Assembly: GCA_019914945.1 (NCBI GenBank)
Contig: CM034101.1
Coordinates: 3,731,188-3,795,187, forward strand
Origin: Typha latifolia
Lineage: Eukaryota; Streptophyta; Magnoliopsida; Poales; Typhaceae
Direction of reading: 5' to 3'
DNA length: 64,000 bases
The notes below the pieces were generated by a model, which ran no database searches, had not been told where the DNA came from, and saw only the letters and a list, made by a program, of their open reading frames with translations. The position numbers and the translations under genes were made by a program. Shown in pieces: positions 25,401-37,969 of the stretch (positions are counted from its first letter, which is position 1; each line of letters begins with the position of its first letter).

Positions 25401-28400
25401 AAGAAAGAGAAAAAGAATGGGATTTCACACCTCCATTCTCAATTAGGGTTTCACATCTAAAACTTACATTGAAGATCTCAAAAAAAAATTCATTTTTTCA
25501 TTAACCTCGATTTAGTAAAAAGTTGGCCTATCTATAGATCTTACAAATGACAATAAGCAAATATAACCCTAAACACCATAAATAGCAAATGTATGATAAA
25601 ATAATTGACTTAGACTAATTTTCTGAAGGAGGAATTGCACTAATACATGCACCTGTATAATATGTCATTGATGTCTGCATCATACTCCCTAAGTGGGAGA
25701 GAACTCGACTCTGTCGAGTATGTCCCTTGCAACATTCAGGTTGCTCCAGTCTCACAGTTTCCTGGCACCCCAAGTCACTTCGATTAAGCTAAATATCATC
25801 AAATTCAGAGATAGGTTTCATATCTCCACCCTCAAGCAAGGGTTTCACACCCAAGTTTTTCTAAGGATAAGACTTATCCATAGAGACTTTGAGCAGTGAA
25901 TTGAGACTTTTCTCATACTTCTCTAATCTGTCGGGCTCTTACCGTTTTCAGTCAAACTAAGTATCATCATGCTTAAGAATAGGTTTCACACATTCACCCT
26001 CAAGCTAGGGTTTCACACCCAAATCTTCGTGATGTCAAAGCTTGTCCTCAGTTTCAGAAATGACACTGATCATGGGGACCGAGAGAAGAAATCAATGGGA
26101 ACACGACAGTGAAGGATATGGGTTGGCGGCTACAAGCAAGCGACGGTAGGCAGCGGAGTTAAGAGAAGATGGCGTTAGCGATGGCGGAGAGCGAGGTTGG
26201 CAATGTCGGCGTCGGTGGAGAGCGATGGGTGTAGGCGTCAAGAGGGACAGCATCGCCGGTGAAGAATGAAGTCATTGCCGTCGGAGAAGGAAGGCGTCGC
26301 TGTCGAGAAGCCCTGGTAGCGGCGTCATCGATGGAAGGCGTTGATGCGGCGTCGTCGTCGTTGGGTGGAGCAAACGGGTCAAGGCAATGCCATTGGGTAG
26401 AGCAATTTGTTGGGATTCTAACAAAAATTAAGAGCCAAAAATAGAAATTTCAAAAATTTTGAAATATTGAAAATTTGATTTTTTTTTTTTTTTTTGCTCA
26501 CCTATGGCAAAGAAAAAGGTTGATTTAGGCGATGATGGACTATTGGATGATGCATGAACACTCCACATTTGGTTGGATCTTGCTTCGCAATTCCGGAATG
26601 ATGACTGATTCTTCTCGTTCTTCTGCAACAACAATCTTCTCATGTGATAATGATTTAACATTCGTGATGCAAGTGTCGAATGAAGGACAAGTATAGAACA
26701 ACATAGAACTTGGAAGGCGGGCCATCTATACACGGTGGAATTGATGATAAAGGTTGGAGAAGATGGGTAGCACGAGAAAATTAATGGGCGATGGAGACAG
26801 AAAATATGGTTTGGAGAAAATTTGAATCCTAAAAAACCAGATATCAAAAATGATGTGAAACAAATGAATCGTTAGGATTCTAGGAACGATGATGATGAAA
26901 GAAAGAGAAAAAGAATGCGATTTCACACCTCCATTCCCAATTAGGGTTTCACACCTAAAACTCACATTGGAGATCTCAAAAAAAAATTTATTTCTTCATT
27001 AACCCCGCTTGAGTAAAAAGTTGGCCTATATATAGACCTTACAAATGACAATAAGCAAATAACATCTTAAACAATTGCGAAAAAGTAAATATAACCCTAA
27101 ACACTATAAATAGCAAATGTATAATAAAAATAATTGACTTAGACTAATTTTCTAAAGGAGGAACTGCACTAATACATGTGCCTGTGTAATATGTCATTGA
27201 TATCCGCATCAATATGACCCTAAGCCATACCCTAACTCATTCACTCTTACTATCTCCCGTCTCCCTTTTTCATTAGCCACCTCCCACTCCCACTCTTCAA
27301 AATCCTAAAAACGGAACCCTACTATCTACCACCCTTATCAAAAGCCTGAAACCCTATCATCGAATCTCCTCACACTGTTGTCAGTATCTTTTCTCAGAGA
27401 ATTCAGCCACGGACTCAACTTGTTCAATGCATCGGGAACCCTAATCTCCTTGCTGCCCTTAAAAAGGGATAGAAGAGATCCTTATCTCGTTGTCTTATTG
27501 GGGTTTCGATGGGAATTTGTTGAAGCGTGCGGATCAAGGCTGAGAGCATCTCCGCTTCTAGTAGTAGTTGTTCTATGATCTTTCACTCCTTTGCTTTAGT
27601 AGTTGATTCAATTAGATTTAGCTAGAATATTCTAATTTCTTCCAATTAATACTTATTCTCTATAAATCCTAGTGTTTGGGTGAATGGAGAGTAGAATCTA
27701 CTACATTATTGCCGTTGTAAAGATGGGATCCAACATAGTAGTTATAACAATGGGCTTCACCATCTTCCCTGATTCATGTAGATGGTTAAAAATCATGATA
27801 TAAATTATGTCATATTAACACGACATATTTATTAAATGAGTTACAAGGATTGTGGCATCTCCGTTTAATAAATGATATTGTGTTTGTGTCTACCAAATGC
27901 AACCTGTTTAATAATTGAATCGCATTCGTCTTAGAGTGAAGTTGACTCAACCCGTACCCGCTTAACACGAACGGATTACTGCCCGTCGGTTGCCCGTCAA
28001 ATGTGTGCTTCCTGCGCATCATCCAAACATCGGTTGTATGCTAATCACCCGTCATCTACAAGCAATTTGTGTTGCATGTCTATCGAGCAAACATTGTTTG
28101 CATGTTGTCTACACGTAGCAACATCATTTGCCTATTGGCTGCATCATGCATTCATCGTGTCTATTGTACTACCCTACCATCGTATGCCCATTTTCATCTG
28201 CCTATTGCTTTGTCAGTGTACGTCCTGCACCACCACTTATGCCCGTCATACCTGTTAACGCCCGAACGCTCATTGGAATCTACTCTGAATTAGTAAGAAA
28301 CAATATCAACTTTAAATACGAGTTCTGGATTGGTTAATCTTAATACTAAAATAACTAGAGCCACATTCTAAATTTGTTTCTTTGCAACTACTATTTGATG

Positions 28401-30773
28401 CTCTTGATCCTACAAATCATTTATTTATTTTTTTCAAGAGTATGTCATTGATTATGAAGAGACATTTGCTCATGTTACTAAGATGACATATGTTCGTACT
28501 CTCATTGTTATAACTTCTAGTTACCGGTTGCCACTCTTTCAACTAGATGTAAAAAATGTCTTTCTCCATGGAGATTTATATGTAACCACCACTAGGACTT
28601 CCTCATCCTCCTTATCATATTTGTTGTCTATGACAAGTATTTTATGGTTTCAAATAGGCTCCTCGAAATTGTTTGAGAAGTTTAGCAATGTTGTTCTTTC
28701 AATGTGGTTCATTAGAAGTGAAGCAGGTCATGCTATGTTCATTCATACCTCTTCTAGGAGTCGTATCATTCTTTTCTTATATATTGATGACATGATTATT
28801 ACTGGGTCTGATATTGAATTCATAAAATCTGTAAAAGCCTATCTTCACAACCAGTTTGAGATTAAGGATCTTGAGCCTCTTGAGTATTTTTGGGCATTGA
28901 AGTTGCTTATGGACCCCCCCAATGCTATTTGTTTCCTCAAGAAAAACATATTGTTGATTTATTATCTCGTGCTGCTATGACAAATGATACAGATGCCAAC
29001 ACCCCTATGCAACTTCATCACAAACTTAATCCTGACATGGTTGAACCACTGGCGAATCATATCCATTATCGAGAGAACTTGTTAGGGCTCTTGCATATCT
29101 CGTTGTTTTTCGCCCTGGTATTGCTTATGCATGCATGTGGTCGATCAATTTGTTCAAGCTCCTACATCAATTCACTATGCTGCTCTTCTTTGCATCCTAT
29201 GATAGTTTTATGGCATCCTACAATAAATTTTGTTTTCCTCCATCTATGCTCTTACTTGTCGAGCCTATTCATTCAGATGCTGATTGGGCAAGGAACAACC
29301 CATATGATCAACGCTCTACTACTAGCTATTGTATCTTCCTTGGTGATTCTTCTGTCATTCTGTTCTAAGAAGCAAGATGTTGTCTCTATATCTAGAGTTG
29401 AAGCAGAATATTGTGCTATGTCTCATACTGCATCAGAATTTATTTGGCTTCGGCGGCTACTACAAGATCTTGCCGTGCGATGTTTATCTCCTACTCCCTT
29501 TTATTGTGACAATCAAAGTGCTATCAAAATTGTTAGCAGTCCTATATTTCATGAACACACCGGACATATCAAGATTGACTACCATTTTGTGCGACATCAT
29601 TATCTACATAAGACTGTTGGACTACCATTATGTTTTATTAAAAAAGAACTAGTGGATTTCTTCACAAAAGCTCATAGTTTTGTATGACACAAATTCTTAT
29701 AGTCCAAACTCTCAATGTTTGATCCATCTTAAGTTTGAAAAGGGTGTTATAAATATTTATATATATATGTATAATTGTATATAGTTTGATTGAGGAGTCT
29801 TATCCTATAATCATGACCATTATATGGTAAACAATCATAGGGTAAGTATAGTTTACTTTCCATAGTAGGAACCACATACTTGTATATATATCACTCTTCA
29901 ATAAGGGCAATAGGATTGCTTCTTGTTCCTCAAAATATCATTGTCATTATCAACCATGAGGTAAGCCCCTCTCCTACCTGCTTTCGCTCCAGTCAAGACA
30001 TCACTACTACTTCTGTAGGGTCATACATGGGTAGAATCTGGGTGTAAGACTCATGAGTTCTTCCAAGAATTTCCCCAAATTTAGTTATCCTCTAGAAGTT
30101 ACCACACCGCTAGGAAAAAGCTTAGTTAATCTTGGACACAAGTACAGACAAGTATGAAAACAAAATGTAGGAACACAGTAAAAGAAGTAGGTCACTAGCA
30201 ATCAATTGCAGTTACAATTTATGCTAATTGGTGTTAGGACCATTACTGTAACTCTTGATGAGTAACTTTTAATAGTTAAGGTTGAATAAACAATTAAATC
30301 TCCAATTAATTTAGAGATATTGAAAACTAACACAAGTTACCTTAGATGAGTGCTTAATTGGTCTAATGCTTCATTAAATAGGGATCCTAGCACATCAAAA
30401 GGTTCCTTACAACAATATCCTACATGACTTATCACAAAGAGGCGACTGAAGAAGCACAACGGGATATAAGGAAATGCAAAGTATTTTAGCTCATACCGCA
30501 TCTGCGGGGCATCGATAATACTGCCTGCCTACATTCTTCCCTGTCTTCGTGGTGAGAACCAAGCAAAGCCCACTACCGCAAGGGCATGTAAGTTCTGCAA
30601 GCGACGGATCAGATTGATAAGTTGCGGAACTTCGAGTAGCGCCAATGCTTGCTGATGGACTGTCACACCACTCAAAAAAGTTACAGCCACCATTTTCCTA
30701 CACCACATTTTTCTCTTTAGGACAAAATTTCAAACATGTTAAGAGCGATCTTAATTACAATAAATTCCCTGAG

Positions 30774-30808
<35 letters not shown>

Positions 30809-31172
30809 AAACTACGAACAAATCCATAAGGAAATCTCATCATACCACTCTAAGCGGGCATCTGTAGAACTTTCGTCCGGGATTTTTTGCGGTGTTGGAA
30901 GTGAAAACCAAGCAAGTCCCCGACCCACAAGGACACGACTTTTCCGGCATTTCCTTCTCCTCCCCACCCTTGGACGAAAAGCCAACAAGATTTCCCCCTG
31001 CTGATCCTATACCAGTAGTGCAATCCTTCGCCCAGTGCCCGGAAACGCCGCACTTGAAGCAAGCCCCCCCATCGGAAGCGGAGGATGAGAGCAAGGAGGG
31101 GTTGTTCCAGTTGCTAGATTTGGAATCTTCTTTCTTGTTTTGATAGGGATTTGGAGCTCGTCGTCGTTGTTG

Positions 31173-31203
<31 letters not shown>

Positions 31204-31355
31204 CATTGCGAGCTGTGCCTGCCCTTAAGCGCGGCCATGTAGGAGCCCTCTTCGGCCATGGCGGAGGACACTCTTGGCCGCTTCGCCTTTCCCGAGGCGA
31301 AGGCTTCGGCCTCGGCTTCTTCGATCAGAGAGAGGAAGACGGCGTCCTCAGCCAT
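22434..31355 (-). CDS. CCHC zinc-knuckle and GRF zinc-finger protein
   Basis: Three exons (31355-30846, 30697-30497 and 22805-22434), all joined in phase 0, encode 360 residues. Order of domains: acidic N-terminus (MAEDAVFLSLIEEAEAEAFA), a 12-Gln run (52-63), CCHC knuckle 1 (Cys99, Cys102, His107, Cys112), GRF finger 1 (about 141-182, CPCGSG...GRKFYRCP...CNFFEWCD), GRF finger 2 (about 208-250, CPCGSG...GRQYYRCP...CGFFKWCDE), CCHC 2 (Cys284-Cys297) and CCHC 3 (Cys321-Cys334). GRF and CCHC fingers bind single-stranded nucleic acid and are combined at the C-terminus of plant topoisomerase 3-alpha. Stand-alone Arabidopsis zinc-knuckle proteins of this type exist but their role is unclear. Both GRF fingers are split by an intron at the same place. 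Intron 2 is 7.7 kb and contains retrotransposons. An in-frame GTG nine bases upstream is not a likely start. Confidence 0.9.
24776..24976 (+). repeat. 5' LTR of the copia element
   Basis: 201 bp, TG...CA ends, paired with 29745-29952. Confidence 0.88.
24977..24988 (+). other. Copia primer-binding site
   Basis: TGGTATCAGAGC directly abuts the 5' LTR. It is the standard site complementary to the 3' end of plant initiator tRNA-Met. Confidence 0.9.
25353..27211. mobile_element. Short non-autonomous LTR element nested in the copia leader
   Basis: Two direct repeats, 25353-25682 (330 bp) and 26851-27211 (361 bp), begin TGATGTGAAACA and end GCATCA, and enclose about 1.17 kb. They differ by scattered substitutions and an insertion of roughly 30 bp in the right copy (ACATCTTAAACAATTGCG region). 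No gag or pol reading is recognisable inside. ATATG follows the right copy, and on the left an ATATG is separated from the repeat by a short TG run, so a target-site duplication altered by microsatellite growth is possible. Orientation is uncertain because neither a primer site nor a polypurine tract is clear. Confidence 0.75.
28440..29687 (+). pseudogene. Copia reverse transcriptase / RNase H remnant
   Basis: The translation reads YVIDYEETFAHVTKMTYVRT and then FQLDVKNVFLHGDL, the canonical start of copia reverse transcriptase. The catalytic region follows as LYIDDMIITGSD (the usual form is YVDD), then after a frame change IEVAYGPPQCYLFPQEKHIV. RNase H follows with HSDADWARNNPYDQRSTTSY, VEAEYCAMSHTASEFIWL, FYCDNQSAIKI, and near the end HIKIDYHFVRHHY. 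At least two frameshifts separate these blocks, so no complete product is possible. Confidence 0.9.
29745..29952 (+). repeat. 3' LTR of the copia element
   Basis: 208 bp, TG...CA ends. It is about as long as the 5' LTR but shows many substitutions, pointing to an old insertion. Confidence 0.85.
30776..30806. repeat. (AT)n microsatellite in intron 1 of the GRF/CCHC gene
   Basis: About 15 AT units within the short intron between exons 1 and 2. Confidence 0.9.
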
Positions 31356-31689
31356 CTCGATCACCTCTCTCTCTCAAATCTCCTCTATCATTTTGGGGAA
31401 TGGAAATATAAGTCCCGCCGTTTGGTTTAAGCGGGTTGGGGTCAAATTAGACCCGACCTGTTATTAGGTATAACACCATAACTAGCACATCTTAAAGATT
31501 CAAACAAATTTATCGGGTCGGAGTTGTGCAAACGAATCCGACTGACGGAGCGAATGGATCTAGTTGTAGTGGTTTGTTGAATAGGTTAATGAGTCGGTGC
31601 AGATCCGATTGGGGGAAGGGCAGGTGGATCATGTACGGCCGTTGGATTCCATATGAAGGATCTCATATGGCCGCCCATTGCTAGGCGGT

Positions 31690-31788
31690 GGCCCACTTCA
31701 GTTTGCAGGCCAATTACAGAGGTAGGTTTAACTGGTATAGAGCCCGATAAGCCGTCAGGCCCACATAGAGGTAATAGTAAATGGCCCA
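31690..31788. promoter_or_regulatory. Three GGCCCA (site II type) motifs upstream of the GRF/CCHC gene
   Basis: GGCCCA occurs at 31690-31695, 31758-31763 and 31783-31788, some 335-430 bp upstream of the ATG at 31355. Site II elements (TGGGCC/GGCCCA) are typical of plant genes for translation, replication and growth, where TCP factors bind. The motifs are seen directly; regulation of this gene is inferred. Confidence 0.4.
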
Positions 31789-32549
31789 ATGTAGCCATGT
31801 TGAGATAGGTGGGGCCAATTAGAGACCCACAACTAGCCCAAAGGGGGACTAAATTTAGAGAAAAAAAAAATTAGTATGCATATAGCCAACCAATGATCTC
31901 CGTTATGAGTTGATAATACTCACACAGTGAGGTACACTGATGTGCTCATAAGTATTCAGCTTCACATTCATTAATAATAAGACGAATTATCTCATGAAAA
32001 CTCGATAATCACTTGGCCCAGGACAAAGTTACCAAGTCACACGGGTAAAAGAAAAAGGAAAAGGAAAAAGTTAAGCAACATAGTAAAAATATAACTAATC
32101 ATAATTATTCAAAAACTTTAACTATTTAATCTGATTGCTGTTGCTACTTGCATCGAGAGATTCAATGAATTTGCGAAAGTTTTCTTGCCACCTTAAATAA
32201 TTTATTATAAAGTGAAAGATGAATTTTCTCTTCTTTATTCAACTATCTTCTATTGAATATTTTTATTTCAGAATAACGGTGGACACCTCACTTTGATATC
32301 CATACGTGGACGGTGGACCCATCCTCTACTAAGAGAGCGATGGGAAGAGACGTTGGCAGGAGAGAAGAAAAAACTAAAAAGAAAACTAAAATAAAAAAAT
32401 AAAAATAAAAAGCTAACGCGGTACCGGAGGTTAAAGATATGTATATAATCCACCAATTAGCTCCAGGTGGCTCCGCGATGACTTGATATGTATATAATCC
32501 ACAAGATAACAACAACACCGTTGCCTTTATTTACCGACAACTTGGTGAA

Positions 32550-33029
32550 CACGTGTCGCCCCTACAACTAGTCCAGATACGCTCTACTCGATCCGTCACT
32601 TCAAGCGGCAATCACCACCTTAGTGCCTACGACGCGAATTGCTTCCCGTGGCCATCCCCATCGGATTGGTCATTGGACTACTCCCTTTTAATGAGATTAA
32701 ATGGGCCACTGGTGGGCCCAATTGCGATCCGATCCGTCCACGTACGAGCAAATCGATCAGAAGAAGCGACCGCATTGGTCTAAAAGAAATGACGTCGACC
32801 TGGCCCATCTGCTGGACCACGTGGCGACTGCTGCACAAGCGCCACGTGTGTGCCTGTCAGCTGGCCACAGCTTGAGTTGACTGGGACGAACTAGTTTGCC
32901 GCCACGTGGACCGAAGGGACGTAGAGAGTTGTGGGAGACCATCCGTTTGGGATCTGGTGCAAGGCCTGGATGAGTCAAATCACACAACATACGCACGCAC
33001 GCACGCACGCCAAAAAGGCACTCCACGTG
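32550..33029. promoter_or_regulatory. Cluster of five G-boxes plus other bZIP-type sites
   Basis: Palindromic CACGTG is found at 32550-32555, 32818-32823, 32843-32848, 32903-32908 and 33024-33029. TGACGTC lies at 32789-32795 and TGAGTCA at 32971-32977. Three of the G-boxes have the CCACGTG context typical of abscisic-acid response elements. The patch is richer in G and C than its flanks. It lies 1.2-1.7 kb upstream of the GRF/CCHC start codon and 9.7-10.2 kb upstream of the NCED start codon. Which gene it serves, if any, is unknown. Confidence 0.5.
32990..33010. repeat. (ACGC)n microsatellite
   Basis: About five ACGC units inside the G-box cluster. Confidence 0.9.
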
Positions 33030-36000
33030 AATCCGCGGCATTTGTTTGATGGAGAAGGGCCATCACATGTTACCACCATTCGAAGTTTCAAACAAATTTA
33101 GAGTTATGGGTCTCCTCAACAAATCATTTAACGTTCTTGTCCTTCAACGGTTTATATAAAAGAAAAATAAATCCAACAGTGCCACTGTTCATAAAAGTGC
33201 TAAATAAAACGTCAAACTCTTCTTAACTAACTGACTAAGATAGATAGTTTGAGATTATTTATTTTTTTTTTTGCCTTCAAACTGTGTACGAAAGTACTGA
33301 GCTCATTAGCAATTTTAGTATTGCCACTAAAATAGACTTTTCTTAATATATATTTGTTAATAAGTTAAATGGATAAAAAATATAAAAAAAAAGTTGATCG
33401 AGAGTACCTGTTTGGTCAATAATAACACAAATTAATTCCCACTACTTTCTAGTACTTCAAAAATGGGGGCTTTGCATTTGTGGTACATGCAAGTAATGGA
33501 AGGGACCCAATGGAAGCAAGAGAAGTTTTAGTTTTTGGCATTCATCATCAATAATGGTGTCATATACCGTGAAGGCATGCAGTTGGGCAGGCGGTACTCA
33601 GTGCGATGCCAACCACAAAGGGCTTGGCAATTATCATGTGCCCCTTCAATTAGTGACAGGAGAGGGGCATGTCATGATCCATGTTAGGTTATACAAACAG
33701 AAGCCATTTGCTCCTTGACTCCTGTTGTGTTCCATTCTGAGTGCCTACAATAAGTGTCGCGCTAGTCCATCACGTTCCTTTGTTGCAAATTATGTTACGA
33801 AAAAGGTTAGCCCTAGATAACTTATTAACTACTCTAAAAAGCTTAACATGATAGACAACGTTAATTTTTCTTGTTTGATTTTCTAAAGTTCTCCTGCTTT
33901 TAGACTCGACGCATCTTAGTAGGCACAAGAATTAAATTTAAATTAATATTTTAACTAAACTCACTGTCATTTTAACTCTGAAACATTTTAATGGCCCTAG
34001 AAAGTAGGTTTAAACTAATCGGGTGAAAGTTTTGTATTTTAAGTAATAGATAGATATCATATTAGCTTGTCAATTACTCTAGTTTAAATTAATGGAGAAT
34101 GGTGGTTTTATTGTCCTATACGTTAACTATTTGCTTGGTGGGTTCTTAGTCCAAGTACATAAGAAGTTATTTCCTTAATTAATCTTAGGCCCAGACATCA
34201 AATTAATGTACCCTATTTTGCCCAATTCAAATAAATATTCCTTAAAAACTCTTTCGTAGCTTTATAGGACAAACTAATATTAGAATATAAGACTTTGAAC
34301 AATCCTGTATGAGCTTAATATTAAAGGGAAAATCAAACATGAAATCTTCATGGTTGGTCTCAAAGAAGGAAAAAAGAAACAGATCTTCATGGACCTATTA
34401 AGTGAATTAGTGCTTTAACATGTGTTAATTAATTAATATATATTCGGTTGCTAACTTTTCCTATAAGACTAGTCAAGGATTTAATTAGTTACTCTTTACT
34501 TACTAAAATTATATATTAACATGTATGAAATCCTAGTCCAATCAAAGGATTGCCAAAGTTCTCAATTGAAGTTGGTCAAATATTGACTAATAACAAGGAA
34601 TCTAAGGAAGAAGATCGAGCCAATAAACAATCGAAAGCATGCACATTTCTTTTTCCTAGGAACAAACGTGTATAAGCAATCCAAGTGACTACTGGATAAC
34701 TTTGTTGGATAAGTTATTGACCCACTTGTACTAACCCATAGAAAACTACACATTGAGACCATACGCGTTAATTGGTCTCTTTTGTTCATATCATCCATAC
34801 ATTTTTTAGTGCCTGTTTTTTAAAATCACGCATGACATCAGATTCGAATGTTAGGCTTTTGAAAGCTAAGTCTACATCCACCTAACACCCACTATCAAAG
34901 ATAAAGAGAGCAAATCATAGAGGACTTACCAGCATAGACGCATATATCTTGGAAATTTCTATGTAAGAAAAATAGGTAATGCTTCCATTTTTCTATGGCT
35001 AACATAAAATAATCTTGAGTTAGTCTGCATGGGAAAGGGACGAGATGCCTAACGTGAGGACTTGAAACGGATCAAGATGTAGTAGTTATCTTTGCTAAGC
35101 AATGTGTTTAGGAATGCTAACCTGATTAGGATAAGCTGAAGCATATCCACGTGTATAAATAGGTTATGTAATGTTTTTTAAATGTACATTTTACAGTCAG
35201 TTGAAACGTCTGCATGCCGACATAGCATGCATGTATATGCATCTCGTTTTTTTTGCGATCAAGAGAGAGAGAAAGAGACAGAGAGAGAGAGAGTAATAAA
35301 GAGAAGTGAAGTAAAGAAAAGGAGAAGATAATTAAATAGGTTAAGTTAATAAGATACCAGAGAAAGAGAGGAGTCCAGACGACTGGAGAGAGGGAAGGAG
35401 AGCCGGAGAGGCAGTTAATATTTGAAGGCATGCAACCAAAAGGCCCACGAAGGTGTCTTTATCGTAACTAACGAGTCAAAACCCACCGCCCAAAACGGCC
35501 AGACCGACAAAATTCCGACAAAATATGGGAGGTGGGACCCGCCGGCCGGTACTAGCCGTTGAGGACCCGGTCGACGTCGCCCTTTGTTCCACCACCGTCC
35601 ATTCTTCCCTCGCCGCCAATATATCGATCATTATCCGTAATCATCGTCGTATTTATGATGCAATTAATGATGTTAATAATTAGAGGAGAAGCAACACTTA
35701 TCCTTTTTATCTCAAGTTAAAATAAGAGAGAATTGTGATAAAAAGGTAAGGGATAACTATTTTATGTATTTAGACCGTTTTACCTTTATTTTAAAGGAAA
35801 TAAAGAGAAAAAAAATTAAGGAGTAAAATTGTCCTTTTAACATTCTCCATTAATACCGTCAAAGAGTGAGAGATAATAGATAAGTGGGTGTCAGAATGTC
35901 ATAAAAACTAAGTAAAATTGTATATATTTTTAATGTGTTAGAATACTGACTTGATAGAAGCAAAGTTATAATAAATGCGAATATGATGTTAATTAACATA

Positions 36001-36232
36001 GGGTTAGAACATTTTTATTGTCCAAGGCAACTGCAGGGGATTGGTTATAATGAATGTGAACTATTTTTTAATATCATCTTCTATCAATCATAGCCCTTTT
36101 TTTCCCTCTCGAGCATTACTAGGGTTACCCATTGCAGCTAGAATTTTTCCTTCCCAACTCCTCGAGTGTCATCGGCGCCTTTACCTCCCTCTCCTCCCTT
36201 AGCCGACTTTGCTAGGTCTAGGAGAGGAACCT

Positions 36233-36306
36233 TTGCTCCTCTTTTGTCGGATCCTCTCTCCCCATTTCCTTGCTCCTCTTTTGTCGGATCCTCTCTCCCC
36301 ATTTCC
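36233..36306. repeat. Perfect 37-bp tandem duplication
   Basis: Two identical 37-bp units beginning TTGCTCCTCTTTTGTCGG sit head to tail in a CT-rich segment. Confidence 0.95.
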
Positions 36307-37933
36307 TCCTCCCCTCAAAGTGGGCCATAGCAGTCTCGCTAGTCGGCGAGGTGTGTTGCGAAGGCAGGACAAGGGTTGCTTTCTCCTCATCACTTTATTA
36401 GCTTTGACCACATGGAGCTTTGCTTGTTCCTTAGGGTTATCAAATTAGGTGGCTCGAGGGTCTAGGGTTTTTTTGGTTGGTTGTTCTCTCCTTCTTGTCG
36501 GATTACAACATAGGAGGCTCTTCCTCCTCCCTCTTGTTAGGTTCCAACGGGGAAGAGATTGTGTTGTCATCGATTCCTCTGGTGCAGTTGCTTTTGCTTT
36601 GTTTTTCTTTTATTTTCTTGTTAAATTACTCTTTGTAGTGTTTCGATCGCATTATTAAATCCTCATTTCAACTTTCTTCGGATTCACTTAGGGTTGTGGT
36701 GTTTGGGTCACCTGAGGTCGCGGTGAATACGATGAGCATCAAAGCCTTTAGGCCTGTGTTTCTACTAGGCTATGTCTTTTGTTAATAATTTGTATACTCT
36801 TAATTAAGACATGATACTTTTTTTTGACAACTTATGAAGCCAAGTTTTTAGAGTTTGTTCTAGGATAGATGTCTATTTTTCTCTATTTTTTGTGTATCAA
36901 ACTGTATTATATGTCTCTATTATGAAATTAATGAAATTTTGCCTATATAGATTTTCTCTTTAAAAATTAGAGAATATTATATTTTACCCCATGTGGTTAG
37001 GCGTAAAATTCACATCATCCCATATAATTTTATTTGTATCTCTATACCCGTTATGGTTATATTCATATTAAAATTATTACTGTTTTTATCATATTTGATC
37101 AATTTACAAGTCGAATATTAAGATATTCAATATAGACAAAGCTGTAGATTTTTAGATGAGTTTTCTAATACATCTAAAATAATAATGATTGAATTTTAGA
37201 TCACAAGACATAATAAATATATTGACAAATGTATATTATTGTCATCTAAAATCTGATCAATATTATTTTAAATACGTTAAAAAAAAACTTATCAAATTGT
37301 TTATAATTTTGAATCTAAAAAGTATCTTCAAATTTAATTTGTAGATTAATCAGATATGATGAAAAATAATACTGATTTTAATTTAAATATAACTACAGGA
37401 GTATAAAATGGCGCAAATAAAATTATAAGAGATTGAAGTGAATTAAAGCCTAACTATGAGAGATAAAAGAAGAAATTAATATGAACTAACTCACATTGAA
37501 ATAGTAGCTAACTTTCATACATACTTAGACGCAATTTCTGTCAATCTATTATAATTTACATATGATCGCCACGTTGTCATATTCATATTCAAAGTTCAAA
37601 GTTCAAACCATAAATAGAGGTATATTTGTCATACATTGGCATGCAAGAGTAGGGGTCACATCAGAGGGAATTTTTGCAAGGTGATGCCATAAGGAACTCA
37701 TGAGTGGCATGCCATGTGGTGGAGTCCATCACGTCTCTCTCACCAACTTCATGCACCAAAATTTCTATCCTAATGGAGTCACTGCAATATATGCATGGAA
37801 TGGGTAGTGTCATCTACAAGACTAAAGCATATCTTCTAAGACAGCAAAAAGTGCTTCAGAGAGATATATAGATTACTTTTCCTTTTGAAATGACATGACG
37901 TTAAGTAATTACCTAGTAGCATATCTTTAGCTA

Positions 37934-37934
37934 T

Positions 37935-37969
<35 letters not shown>
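37934..37969. repeat. (GATA)n microsatellite
   Basis: About nine GATA units. Confidence 0.95.

Larger units (their letters stand above)
24776..29952 (+). mobile_element. Decayed Ty1/copia retrotransposon in intron 2 of the GRF/CCHC gene
   Basis: LTRs at 24776-24976 and 29745-29952 both begin TGTTA and end ATTATCA and share long stretches such as CATTATATGGTA and CAATAGGATTG. The 5' LTR is directly followed by a primer-binding site, TGGTATCAGAGC (24977-24988), and the 3' LTR is preceded by AAGTTTGAAAAGGG. The flanking pentamers, ACCTT (24771-24775) and ACCAT (29953-29957), look like a target-site duplication with one later change. The element lies antisense to its host gene. Only reverse transcriptase and RNase H remain recognisable; gag and integrase are missing, and another LTR element is nested in the leader. 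Confidence 0.9.

Noticed and set aside
36209..36658. Two consecutive open frames around a CT-rich segment
   Set aside because: Low-complexity Leu/Ser/Arg-rich translation containing a recent 37-bp tandem duplication; no known domain.
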